A DNA stretch of 8,332 nt from Verrucomicrobiota bacterium (GCA_022709995.1 JAKLHU010000070.1:1-8332); one strand, 5' to 3'. Counted from the stretch's first letter, positions 1-6,902 are shown. The notes: generated by a model from the sequence alone, not told the origin. Made by a program: numbers and translations.

Positions 1-1072
1 TGGCGTCGTCATACGTCCCCGTCATCTGCGACTTCTCATCCAGGAAGCAGTGAAAATAATGGAAGATCGACGCTCCGGGCCGGGCCTGGCGGACCTTCTG
101 GTGGAAGGCGGTGTGGAGATCCGGCCGGGCCGACTTCACCCAGGCCGTGCCATGCGACCATTCGCCCAGACTCTTGATGGCGCCGTCGCCAACGTAATCG
201 GCGCTCTTGCATGTCAACCATTCCGCGATGGTCTCGACGCTGTCGCCGCTGCCGATGCGGTCATAGTCGGGATGGAAGGTTTTCACGCCGGGCGGGTACG
301 GCGCCAGAAAGGCGTAACCGCTGGGAATGACGTAATTCACGCCCAGCAACCGCCGCATGGCATTGATCTGGTCGTAATAGCCGTCCCTGGCCGACAGGAA
401 GACCGCGAAGGTCATGTCCTGGGATGCGCCGGGTCGGATGACCAGATTGTCGTCCCCGATCCCGTAATATCCCTGGGCGGCGAAACCGCGGAAATGGGCC
501 CGAAACACATCGCTGAGGGCAAGCATGCCGATGCTGCCCCCGCTTTGCGGCATGCAGATGACCGAGGCGTTGATGCTGTTGGTGCCATTGCCGCGCTTGG
601 AATAAATCCGGTAGCCGCAGATGCGGTATTCCTTCACCTCGCCCGGCTTGATCTTGTGCCGATACATCATCGGCAGATTCGCGGCGGTCAAATTCTTGAT
701 GGTGTCGGTCACGATCAGCGCCTCGTCCGCGCGCCGAATCGTCCGGGTGACGGCGAAAGTCGCCGTCTCGGCAGTGAAGGCCGCGTCGTCGCCGGGCGAG
801 CGCTGGAAGTTGGCGGCTTCGGTGGCACCGAAACTGGCCCAGCCGGGCGTCATGGCGAAGTCGGACTCCAGCAGGTATTTCTGCTCACCCAGGCTCAGCT
901 CCAAAGCGCCTCCAGGGGCGAGGCGCGCCTGATAGGGCACGGCCTGCACCGGCTCCGGATACAGAAACGGCAGTTCCGACGACCTTGCCACGAAAGCCAA
1001 AAGCGCCCAAAACAGAAGAAAAACCAGCCGGCAGAGCAGTCGTGGCCGGCCGGCCGTCATCGTGATGTTCAT
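1..1072 (-). CDS. Large secreted protein, possible glycoside hydrolase, N-terminal part (runs off left edge)
   Basis: The minus strand is open from an ATG at 1072 to the window edge, giving the first 357 residues of a longer protein. GGAGG at 1077-1081 lies 4 bases before the ATG, which supports this start. Residues 1-31 form a signal peptide: a basic start (R9, R11, R15) and the hydrophobic stretch LVFLLFWALLAFVA (16-29), with likely cleavage near ARSS. Residues 32 to about 255 read as beta-rich (alternating short strands, many turns) and resemble the N-terminal sandwich of exported carbohydrate-active enzymes. From about 250, segments such as GYAFLAPYP and the strand SIFHYFHCFLDE (335-346) look like the start of an alpha/beta barrel. 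I do not recognise a specific family, and any active-site residues may lie beyond the edge. It follows the prepilin-like gene by 38 bp on the same strand, so the two are probably co-transcribed. That it is an exported protein is well supported; the glycosidase role is an inference from fold-like features and context. Confidence 0.8.
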   Translation of the reverse strand, partial: MNITMTAGRPRLLCRLVFLLFWALLAFVARSSELPFLYPEPVQAVPYQARLAPGGALELSLGEQKYLLESDFAMTPGWASFGATEAANFQRSPGDDAAFTAETATFAVTRTIRRADEALIVTDTIKNLTAANLPMMYRHKIKPGEVKEYRICGYRIYSKRGNGTNSINASVICMPQSGGSIGMLALSDVFRAHFRGFAAQGYYGIGDDNLVIRPGASQDMTFAVFLSARDGYYDQINAMRRLLGVNYVIPSGYAFLAPYPPGVKTFHPDYDRIGSGDSVETIAEWLTCKSADYVGDGAIKSLGEWSHGTAWVKSARPDLHTAFHQKVRQARPGASIFHYFHCFLDEKSQMTGTYDDA

Positions 1073-1110
1073 GTCGCCTCCGCGGTAATCGACGCTCGCA
1101 GTTCCCAGGC

Positions 1111-1815
1111 TCATTTGGCGTCCAGCCAACGGATGGCGTCAGCCCACTTGGTGCCGCCCACCGGCCGCGAAGAGCTGATGACGTGACCGCCGATCGCCAG
1201 CATGTTGATGGCGGTGCGATGATTCGACGTCACCCCGGGCGTCGTGCCGTTGTGAAAATACAGCCCGATGTCGCAGAAGATCTTGTTGCTCGGGTCGGTG
1301 TCGCCGGTGTAGCGGTTCCGTTGCCGGCGGATGCTCTGGTCGCCGTAGGTGGCGGTCGGATAATACGTCGCCACCCCGGCCGGAGCCATCCAGATGCCAA
1401 AATAGCTGCTGTAGCCGGGCTTGTAGGCGCCGGCCGTGGTATGATTGTAGTTGGTGTCGTCGGAAGGGCAGCGCCAATAACGCTCTATGTACTCGGCGTT
1501 GCTCTCCGAGGTGTCGGCCACCGACGACGACAAATACATGCCGAAATTCTTCGAGGTCAGCGCGCTGACCGATTGCGAGGAGACGATGGTGCCGAAGGTG
1601 GTGACGTCGGAACGGGTGGCGTCGGTCGTGGCCCGCCAGTCCTCGTTGTCCTCGGCGTACATCAAATTTGCCAGGCCGATGTGCTTCAACTTGTTGACGC
1701 AACTGATGATGCGGGCTTTTTCCCTGGCCGTGCTCAAGGCCGGCATCAGCATCGCCGCCAAAATCGCAATGATCGCTATGACCACCAACAACTCAATCAG
1801 GGTAAATTTGCGCAT
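1111..1815 (-). CDS. Prepilin-type N-terminal cleavage/methylation domain protein (pseudopilin-like)
   Basis: This 234-residue protein starts [10 protein letters not shown] and continues with the classic hydrophobic prepilin helix up to residue 28, including the conserved Glu8 (mature position 5). Proteins of this type are cut by prepilin peptidase just before the Phe and assembled into type IV pilus or type II secretion-like fibres. The start at 1815 is preferred over an in-frame ATG eight codons upstream, because GGGGG (1820-1824) sits just before it and the type III signal needs a short leader. After the helix come a heptad-like charged segment (REKAR, residues 31-35), Cys39 and a CPSD motif (Cys116), then a globular domain. 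Near the C-terminus, H199-x9-GG-HV matches the usual H-X9-DG-HV motif except that Asp is replaced by Gly209. The residue before the cleavage site is Lys, not the usual Gly. It heads a probable operon with the secreted protein downstream and has a good promoter at 1902-1930. Confidence 0.92.
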   Translation of the reverse strand: MRKFTLIELLVVIAIIAILAAMLMPALSTAREKARIISCVNKLKHIGLANLMYAEDNEDWRATTDATRSDVTTFGTIVSSQSVSALTSKNFGMYLSSSVADTSESNAEYIERYWRCPSDDTNYNHTTAGAYKPGYSSYFGIWMAPAGVATYYPTATYGDQSIRRQRNRYTGDTDPSNKIFCDIGLYFHNGTTPGVTSNHRTAINMLAIGGHVISSSRPVGGTKWADAIRWLDAK

Positions 1816-1901
1816 GGCTGACCCCCTTCGGTGAAACAACTCTTCCCAAGCTTGGAAACAAAGGACGACTGTAATTCACGATCATGTAATGACCTTAACA
1901 T

Positions 1902-1930
1902 ATTTTACCCCAATACATTTGCAACATCAA
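1902..1930 (-). promoter_or_regulatory. Sigma70-type promoter for the left prepilin-like gene
   Basis: Read on the minus strand, a -35 box TTGATG (1930-1925) is separated by exactly 17 bases from a -10 box TAAAAT (1907-1902), which matches the TATAAT consensus at five of six positions. Transcription would start near 1895, giving a leader of about 80 bases before the ATG at 1815. The leader contains a short palindromic stretch, CCAAGCTTGG, at 1847-1856. No other promoter as good is seen upstream of this gene. Confidence 0.6.
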
Positions 1931-1953
1931 GTAAAATTTATATTTTGCTTGCC

Positions 1954-2079
1954 CGTAATCGGTCAGCCATTGCTCCTGGCGGCGGTAGTGGCCTGGCGCG
2001 CCAAGGTGGCGCCTACGGCCCTGAGGCGCCCAAGCGTTGATTCCTCAAAAACTCAGTTATCCATGGCTGACCGATGACG
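1954..2079. repeat. 126-bp segment bounded by a near-perfect 17-bp inverted repeat
   Basis: The left arm CGTAATCGGTCAGCCAT (1954-1970) is the reverse complement of the right arm ATGGCTGACCGATGACG (2063-2079) at 16 of 17 positions, with 13 consecutive matches. The 92-bp core is GC-rich in its first two thirds and holds further small palindromes: TGGCGCGCCA (1994-2003) and GGCGCC at 2008-2013 and 2025-2030, which can pair with each other across an 11-base loop. No target-site duplication is visible at the outer ends. An 11-bp word of the right arm, CATGGCTGACC (2062-2072), recurs at 1813-1823, where its complement forms the last bases before the pilin gene and its ATG. It could be a miniature mobile element, paired binding sites for a regulator, or a structured leader. 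Confidence 0.6.
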
Positions 2080-2142
2080 TTTTTCTTCTTGTTTTGGCAT
2101 CTGGGCAGATTGCGCAACGCGCGGTCGGATCTATCTTAAAAG

Positions 2143-2159
2143 AAGGAGGAATGAACATG
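2143..2159 (+). promoter_or_regulatory. Shine-Dalgarno site that sets the GNAT start
   Basis: AAGGAGGA at 2143-2150 is a near-ideal ribosome binding site. Two in-frame ATGs follow. The one at 2151 starts 1 base after GGAGG (2145-2149), too close for normal initiation. The one at 2157 is 7 bases away, which is ideal. The start is therefore placed at 2157. Confidence 0.75.
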
Positions 2160-2657
2160 GACATACGGATACGGATTCTCGACAAGCCAGAACTGGCGCT
2201 GGTGCGCCGGGTGGCCGATGTGGTCTGGCCGGTCACCTTCCGGGAGATACTTTCCCCGGAACAGATTGCCTACATGATGGAGATGATGTACGCGCCCGCC
2301 GTGATGGAACGCGAATACGACGACGGTATCTCCTTCTACGGAGTGTTTGACGGTGAAAAGCCCGTCGGGTATCTCATCTGGGGACGCAGCGATTCCGCCC
2401 CGGACACCGCCAAGCTCCACAAATGCTATCTCCTGCCCGAATACCAGGGCAAGGGCATTGGCTCAATGATGCTGAACGAGGCAAAGGCCTACGCCAAGGA
2501 GGCAGGCTTCGCCAAGTTGCGCCTGCATGTGAACCGAAATAACGCCAAGGCAATCAAGGCCTATGCCCGCAATGGCTTCCAGACCGTGGCGACCGTTGAC
2601 AAACCAATCGGCAATGGCTTCTTCATGAACGACTATGTCATGGAGGTCGAAATATGA
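2157..2657 (+). CDS. GNAT family N-acetyltransferase
   Basis: This 166-residue cytoplasmic protein has the length and layout of a single-domain GCN5-related N-acetyltransferase, which moves the acetyl group of acetyl-CoA to an amine on a small molecule or protein. Residues 63-76 (VFDGEKPVGYLIWG) form the usual beta-hairpin strand pair. KLHKCYLLPEYQGKGIGSMM (86-105) is motif A, with the pyrophosphate-binding Q97-G-K-G-I-G102 loop and the helix after it. RLHVNRNNAKAIKAYARNGF (122-141) is motif B, including the Asn-rich turn and the conserved Tyr/Ala/Gly-Phe of the last helix. The C-terminal strand GNGFFMNDYVMEV (152-164) is typical of the family. The substrate cannot be told from sequence. Its stop codon overlaps the next gene's ATG by four bases (ATGA, 2654-2657), so the two are translationally coupled. 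A longer reading from 2037 is possible but has no ribosome binding site. Confidence 0.92.
   Translation: MDIRIRILDKPELALVRRVADVVWPVTFREILSPEQIAYMMEMMYAPAVMEREYDDGISFYGVFDGEKPVGYLIWGRSDSAPDTAKLHKCYLLPEYQGKGIGSMMLNEAKAYAKEAGFAKLRLHVNRNNAKAIKAYARNGFQTVATVDKPIGNGFFMNDYVMEVEI
2642..2657 (+). promoter_or_regulatory. Internal Shine-Dalgarno site and ATGA stop-start overlap
   Basis: GGAGG at 2642-2646 lies inside the last codons of the acetyltransferase gene, 7 bases before the ATG at 2654. That ATG shares the bases ATGA with the upstream stop codon. This geometry is typical of translational coupling and fixes the start of the second gene. Confidence 0.85.
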
Positions 2658-3214
2658 AAGCCGGCAACCTTGAGGAACTGCCCATAGGCAAGGTATTCAC
2701 CCTCATTGAACAAGGCCCTGTCCTGCTGGTGGCGACCCGGGACGGCCGCAAAAACAACGTGATGACCATCACCTGGAGTACCGTCCTGGACTTCAACGGC
2801 AATTTCGCCATCGTGACCGGCCCTTGGAACCATTCGTATGACGCGCTCCGGAAAAACCGTGAATGCGTCGTAGCCATCCCGCCGGCCAGCTTGCTGGAGA
2901 CCGCCGTGGACATCGGCATATGCTCCGGAACAGACACCGACAAGTTCAACCGCTTTGCTCTGACCGCCATCAAGGGCCAGGCGGTCAAGGCCCCCCTCAT
3001 CGGCGAGTGCCTGGCCAATATCGAGTGCCAGGTGACCGACTACGTTGAACGGCACGGGCTATGGGTGCTGTCTGCCCTCCGGGCCTGGACCAATCCGACG
3101 CTGACAGACCGGCGCGTCGCCCACGCCATCGGCGACGGGACGTTCGTCATCGACGGCGAAACCGTCAACCTGCGCGACCGCATGGCCGCGAAAATACCCG
3201 CGGGCGCGTTCTAA
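2654..3214 (+). CDS. Flavin reductase-like, FMN-binding domain protein
   Basis: The 186-residue product matches the flavin reductase-like split-barrel fold (DIM6/NTAB type), which binds FMN and in characterised members reduces flavin with NAD(P)H, often to supply a partner monooxygenase. The family pattern is visible in order: a leading strand GPVLLVATRDGRKNNVMTIT (21-40), where the NVMTITW motif lines the FMN pocket; TGPWNHSYDALRKNRECVVA (55-74), containing the helix that binds the flavin phosphate; SGTDTDKFNRF (91-101), the conserved SG-x-x-x-DKF signature; and ECLANIECQV (118-127), the E-CQ strand. No signal peptide is present, so it acts in the cytoplasm. It is coupled to the acetyltransferase, suggesting a common substrate or stress response, but no partner oxygenase lies nearby. 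Many homologues have no known substrate and could simply be FMN-binding oxidoreductases. Confidence 0.88.
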   Translation: MKAGNLEELPIGKVFTLIEQGPVLLVATRDGRKNNVMTITWSTVLDFNGNFAIVTGPWNHSYDALRKNRECVVAIPPASLLETAVDIGICSGTDTDKFNRFALTAIKGQAVKAPLIGECLANIECQVTDYVERHGLWVLSALRAWTNPTLTDRRVAHAIGDGTFVIDGETVNLRDRMAAKIPAGAF

Positions 3215-3289
3215 ACGCCCCTCCAGCCGCTAGAGCCGACGGCGAATCCTGCCTTTCGGTCACCCGAGACGGCCCAAAGCCACCGCCGA

Positions 3290-3336
3290 CGTCGACCAGG
3301 CCGCGGATGCCTGGTGACGACATCCTCCTCTTTTTT
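3290..3336 (+). terminator. Terminator-like hairpin after the GNAT/flavin reductase pair
   Basis: ACCAGGC (3295-3301) pairs perfectly with GCCTGGT (3309-3315) around a 7-base loop, and CGTC (3290-3293) extends the stem with GACG (3316-3319) past one bulged G. A run of six T residues follows at 3331-3336. The T run starts 11 bases after the stem rather than directly, so termination efficiency is uncertain. Confidence 0.4.
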
Positions 3337-3511
3337 CACTCCGGCTTGGGCTGCAGCTTCCACCCGCGCGGAAGCAGGGTGCCGTTGTTCCCGCCCGTGG
3401 TGGTTGCAAGCATGAGGCGGACTTCGGGCCGCCAAGCTTCGACACGATGCCGTTGATCTTGCCGTTAATGACCATGCGGCGGATGACAACGGCCATGCCG
3501 CCAGGGACGAG
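3336..3511 (-). pseudogene. Possible frameshifted remnant of a minus-strand gene (C-terminal end)
   Basis: Two adjacent minus-strand frames read like pieces of one protein. The upstream frame gives LVPGGMAVVIRRMVINGKIN and then GIVSKLGG (about 3511-3431). The downstream frame continues from about 3430 as PEVRLMLATTTGGNNGTLLP, then RGWKLQPKPE and a TGA at 3336-3338. Joining them needs a single frameshift near 3430. Upstream, the first frame meets a stop just before LVPGG, so no complete gene exists. I do not recognise the family. The amino-acid pattern is protein-like, but GC-rich intergenic DNA can mimic this by chance. Confidence 0.25.
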
Positions 3512-3817
3512 TCATGGCATTGAAACGGAGAAAAGCGCAGGCCTCGGATTGCATTCCGGGCGGGGGTGGTATAGCTTAAGCTACATTCGGCAAAATAGCG
3601 AAGGGTTCGGCCGGGACTTAACCCGTAACTATTTCAAGGCCTGAAGCCGGATGCTTTGACCGGGCACAAAGCCCCGAAGGGCGGCGGACAGTGTCAGTTG
3701 CCCCTCGAACAAGTCTGGTGTTTTACCGTGCCTGCGCCAAGGATGATGCCAAGGCCTTAACTCTCCTCAAAAACCGAAAAAAGACAACCCAAGGACTCCG
3801 GCTGGCCACCCCCAAAA

Positions 3818-3846
3818 ATGAAAAAACAGCAGTCCAAAATTATAAT
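3818..3846 (+). promoter_or_regulatory. Sigma70-type promoter for the 952-residue protein
   Basis: A perfect -10 box TATAAT (3841-3846) follows, after exactly 17 bases, a -35-like ATGAAA (3818-3823) that matches TTGACA at four of six positions. Transcription would begin near 3853, leaving a leader of about 57 bases before the ATG at 3910. The setting is A-rich, unlike the surrounding coding DNA. Confidence 0.55.
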
Positions 3847-3909
3847 TCACGAGTAACCGCCACACCCTGGTGAACCACACCCACATCATCATTTTCGAGG
3901 AACGCCTTC

Positions 3910-6768
3910 ATGAAACAAATCTTTCTGCTGGTTGCACTGCTGACATGCGTCGGCGCCTCCGCCCAGGACGCGAATCTGCTCAAAAACGCCACTTTTCAGG
4001 ATATGGGTCCGGACGGCTTCCCCGCCCACTGGCGCAAGGCTTCCCCGCACTCCCAGTTCAAAGCCGCCGACAATGGCATCACCCTGTTCGCCGCCAACGG
4101 CGAAGCGGCGACAATCACCCAGGGACTCAACCTCGAGTCGGGCGTGCCGCATGTCTTCAGCTGCCAAATCAAAGCCGACGCCCCGACCGAAGCCCAGGCC
4201 TACATTGAATCCATCGTGACCTTGCCGGACGGCCAGAAAAAGTGGATCAGCGCCGGAACCAAACGCTTCACGGTGGATACGGCTTGGCTCCAGCATAAGA
4301 TAACCTTCACCATCCCCGACAACCCCAACAGCTGCTATGTCGCCTTGCGCAGCGTCGCCGGCACGCCAGTGACGTTCAAAGACGCGAACATCCGCCCCTC
4401 GCTCATCCGGAAGCAATTGGGCGGATACTGGCTCCTGGAGGACCTGGCGGATTCCCCGGCCAACGGCGTCCTGGTTCCGGGCGGCAAGGAGGCGCAGCTG
4501 CTGGGCGTACCCGTCGAACCGGGCAAGACCTACCGCATCTCCTACACGGCCCAGGGCATGGGCGCGACCGGACAGGATTATCCCTTCCATGAAATCACTT
4601 CCCTGGTGAAGCCAAAAGTGCTGGGCGCCTATTCCTTCAACGACGTCACCAATTCACCCCAACCCAAAAACCACGCCTTCACGGTTCCAAAGGACGCCGC
4701 CTTCCAAACCGTGGACATCGTCTTCAGCCCCAAAACCGCCGGCAAAGTCCTCTTCACCGACTTCTCCTTCCAGGAAGTCATCCCGGACGTCACCGCCGAA
4801 TGGCAATTCCACCTGACCGAGCCCTTTTATCGCAACACCATCTTTGCCAGCATGGACACCGGCCGCGTCGCCGGCGAACTGATCGCCGACCCGACGGCGG
4901 CAAAGGCCGAAGTCGCCATCGCCGGCCTGGGCTCGACGGAAATCACGCTGGTCAACGGCCGGGGCAGCTTCGCGTTCAAAGCCGAACAACTCGCCACGGG
5001 CAAGTACCCGGTCACCGGCAAAGTCTACGCCGCCAACGGCGCCCTGCTCAAGCAATTCACGCTGACGCTGGCCAAGGTCCCGGCCAACCCGGTTGAAGTC
5101 ATCGCCAGACCCAACGGCTACTTCTACATCAATGGCAAGCCATTTTTCCCGGTGACGCAATGGCGCATACCCTTCTCCACCCCGGAGGCCTACTACTACA
5201 GCGCCAAAAACGGCATCAACAGCTGCTTCTACACCATGGGCAGCGACAAGGAAAAAGCCCTGGCCGACTTCGATATGGCCCACGCCCACGGCCTGAAACT
5301 CATCCTCAACGGCGGCACTGCCGGCAGCAGCGCCCCAGACGTCATGGCGCGGTTCCGCGAACGCGTGACCAAAACCTTCCCGCCGGAAATCCGCAACCAC
5401 CCGGCCGTACTCGGCTATTTCCTGATCGACGAGCCGCTCTGGGGCGGAAAGCCGGCAGAACCCATCCGGGCCAGCTATGAGTTTTTCCAGGATTTCGACC
5501 CCTATCACCCCTGCTGGATCAACGCCGCCCCCCGCAATGAAAACCCGGAACTCCGCCCCTATGCGGCGGCCTGTGACATCTGGGGCGCCGACATCTACCC
5601 GTACCCGTACCCGAACACGCACTCCGGACTCGAGGACAAGGGCCTGACCAGCGTCGGCAAATACTGCCAGCGCATGGCCGAGACGACGTTCGGACGCAAG
5701 CCGACCTGGATGGCCCTGCAAGGCTTCGCCTGGGCCTCGCTCAACCGGGAAACGCCGGTCGAAAAACACCAGTACCCGGATGACACCGTCATGCGCTTCA
5801 TGGCCATGGACGCCATGCTGAACAAATGCACGGGCTACGGCCTCTGGGGCACCCAGTACATCAGGACACCGTCCTTTTATGACACCATCCACAAAGTCAC
5901 CCGCGAACTGCACGAACTCTCCGGACTTTTTGTCGACGGTGTCCAGCAAGACGACATCCCTGCCGACAACCCCGACGTGCGCGTCGCCGTCATCACACAC
6001 CAGGCCAACACCTACCTGTTCATCATGAACCTGACCGAGAAGCCGACCGCAGCCCGCTTCAACCCCGGCACGGGCCAGCGCGTTCTCAACGTCTTGGCTG
6101 ACAACAGCACCCTGCGACCGGCCGACGGCCAGCTGAACCTGCCCCTCCAGCCTTTCCAGGTCGTCGTGTGCGGCACAGCCGCCCTCCCCCCGCCAGCCTA
6201 TGAACTCCCGAAGGCCAACCAGAAATTGGACCTGCTGGGCAATCCCTTCCCGAGACTCATCGAGGAACAGGAAGCTAAATATCGCAATACCAAATTTTAT
6301 CAGGGCGACGCGGCCTGGGTCTGGGATGCGGCCCTGGCCCAAAGCCCCGGCAGCCTCTGCCTAATTGCAAAGACCTTTGAGGTGAAAGCTCCAGGCAAGA
6401 CCGCCTTCCTCAAAATTGCCGTTGACGACTTTTCCCGGATTTACGTCAACGGCAAGCTGGTCGGGGAGACCGACGCCTGGAGCCTGATGAAGAAAATCGA
6501 CATCACTGCCGCCCTGGTTCCGGGCGAGAACATCATCATGGTCAAGGCGGAAGACAGCGGAGCGCTGCCTTGTGGCCTCCTGGCGGAATTGGAAATCGAC
6601 GGCAAAGTCGCGCTCAAGTCCGACGGCAGTTGGCTCTCCAAGCCCACCCAGGCCAAGGACGCCTTGCCCGAGCTTGGCAAAGACAGCCTGAGCACCTTCC
6701 TGCCGGTGGCCGTGGTGGCGCCCTATGGCGGCGGCGCCTGGGGAACGCGCGTGGCCGCGCAGCAATGA
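3910..6768 (+). CDS. Secreted multidomain protein with a clan A-like glycoside hydrolase barrel
   Basis: This 952-residue protein begins with a signal peptide, MKQIFLLVALLTCVGASA, probably cut before Q19. GAGG at 3897-3900 lies 9 bases before the start. Residues about 21-160 and 165-297 look like two carbohydrate-binding jelly rolls (the first opens with NLLKNATFQDMGPDGFPAHW, a CBM4/9-like start). About 298-395 is a smaller beta sandwich. The barrel starts at GYFYINGKPFFPV (403-415) and runs to about 675. It contains GYFLIDEPLW, whose Asp507-Glu508-Pro509 fits the acid/base position at the end of strand 4, and WGADIYPYP (558-566). At the strand 7 position, WMALQGFAW has Gln604 where clan A enzymes carry the nucleophile Glu. 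A beta domain (about 685-765) and a GH2-like galactose-binding jelly roll (about 795-905, with DDFSRIYVNGKLVG) follow. The likely role is binding or hydrolysis of a polysaccharide outside the cytoplasm; the substrate is unknown. The prepilin-like gene downstream is on the same strand. Confidence 0.85.
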   Translation: MKQIFLLVALLTCVGASAQDANLLKNATFQDMGPDGFPAHWRKASPHSQFKAADNGITLFAANGEAATITQGLNLESGVPHVFSCQIKADAPTEAQAYIESIVTLPDGQKKWISAGTKRFTVDTAWLQHKITFTIPDNPNSCYVALRSVAGTPVTFKDANIRPSLIRKQLGGYWLLEDLADSPANGVLVPGGKEAQLLGVPVEPGKTYRISYTAQGMGATGQDYPFHEITSLVKPKVLGAYSFNDVTNSPQPKNHAFTVPKDAAFQTVDIVFSPKTAGKVLFTDFSFQEVIPDVTAEWQFHLTEPFYRNTIFASMDTGRVAGELIADPTAAKAEVAIAGLGSTEITLVNGRGSFAFKAEQLATGKYPVTGKVYAANGALLKQFTLTLAKVPANPVEVIARPNGYFYINGKPFFPVTQWRIPFSTPEAYYYSAKNGINSCFYTMGSDKEKALADFDMAHAHGLKLILNGGTAGSSAPDVMARFRERVTKTFPPEIRNHPAVLGYFLIDEPLWGGKPAEPIRASYEFFQDFDPYHPCWINAAPRNENPELRPYAAACDIWGADIYPYPYPNTHSGLEDKGLTSVGKYCQRMAETTFGRKPTWMALQGFAWASLNRETPVEKHQYPDDTVMRFMAMDAMLNKCTGYGLWGTQYIRTPSFYDTIHKVTRELHELSGLFVDGVQQDDIPADNPDVRVAVITHQANTYLFIMNLTEKPTAARFNPGTGQRVLNVLADNSTLRPADGQLNLPLQPFQVVVCGTAALPPPAYELPKANQKLDLLGNPFPRLIEEQEAKYRNTKFYQGDAAWVWDAALAQSPGSLCLIAKTFEVKAPGKTAFLKIAVDDFSRIYVNGKLVGETDAWSLMKKIDITAALVPGENIIMVKAEDSGALPCGLLAELEIDGKVALKSDGSWLSKPTQAKDALPELGKDSLSTFLPVAVVAPYGGGAWGTRVAAQQ

Positions 6769-6876
6769 CATGGCGGTAAGCCCGTGAACCGCCCGAAGAG
6801 AAACTGACCACTGAATTGAATCCCCGCTGGCTGTACCGCCGGCGAACGCCGATAGTCATTAGCCTGCGATTTCCAT

Positions 6877-6902
6877 CCGTTCATCAACGGTTGTTTCTTT
6901 TT
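6877..6902 (+). terminator. Intrinsic terminator candidate after the 952-residue protein gene
   Basis: CCGTT (6877-6881) pairs with AACGG (6886-6890) around a CATC tetraloop, directly followed by the T-rich tract TTGTTTCTTTTT (6891-6902). The stem is short, but the T tract is in the right place. It lies about 110 bases after the stop codon and would separate this gene from the pilin gene downstream. No convincing promoter was found between it and the pilin start; TTGCCA (6901-6906) is a possible -35 without a good -10. Confidence 0.45.

Larger units (their letters stand above)
1816..2156. other. Divergent intergenic region between left pilin and GNAT gene
   Basis: About 340 bases with no credible gene. 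The left part (1880-1950) is AT-rich and carries the minus-strand pilin promoter. The centre (1954-2079) is a segment with inverted-repeat ends and a GC-rich core. The right part (2080-2142) is the leader of the GNAT gene. I found no convincing plus-strand promoter: TTGCGC (2110-2115) with TATCTT (2132-2137) is weak and would start transcription on top of the ribosome binding site. Confidence 0.7.
3215..3909. other. Gene-poor region between flavin reductase and the 952-residue protein
   Basis: About 695 bases without an intact gene. It contains a terminator-like hairpin (3290-3336), a possible minus-strand gene remnant (3336-3511), a perfect 12-bp palindrome TAGCTTAAGCTA (3572-3583), and the promoter of the next gene (3818-3846). 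From about 3730 it becomes A-rich on the plus strand. Short open frames here lack ribosome binding sites and show no recognisable domains. No tRNA cloverleaf was found. Confidence 0.6.

Noticed and set aside
50..1186. 378-codon plus-strand open frame opposite the left secreted protein
   Set aside because: It lies antisense to the minus-strand frame that has a signal peptide, ribosome binding site and protein-like composition. Its own composition (rich in Gly, Arg, Ala, His) is typical of an antisense shadow in GC-rich DNA.
3549..3644. TTGCAT/TATAGC promoter-like pair and GGTATAGCTTAAGC resembling a tRNA D-arm
   Set aside because: The spacer is 15 bases with a weak -10 box, no gene follows, and no acceptor, anticodon or T stem can be drawn, so neither a promoter nor a tRNA is supported.
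1872..3852. Shared word TAATTCACGA at 1872-1881 and 3843-3852, both near promoters
   Set aside because: A single 10-bp match in AT-rich promoter DNA can arise by chance; no flanking similarity extends it.
3889..4590. 233-codon minus-strand open frame at the start of the 952-residue gene
   Set aside because: Antisense shadow of the signal peptide and first jelly roll; it would also cover the gene's ribosome binding site without any initiation signal of its own.
4654..6342. 562-codon minus-strand open frame inside the 952-residue gene
   Set aside because: It is in register with the codons of the sense gene, has no ribosome binding site, and its low-complexity Gly/Val/Asp-rich product matches no domain. 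The sense frame has a signal peptide and clear domains.
6772..6793. Inverted repeat GGCGGT/ACCGCC just after the 952-residue gene
   Set aside because: The stem is 6 bp with a 10-base loop and no T tract, so it is not a convincing terminator; the hairpin at 6877-6902 fits better.
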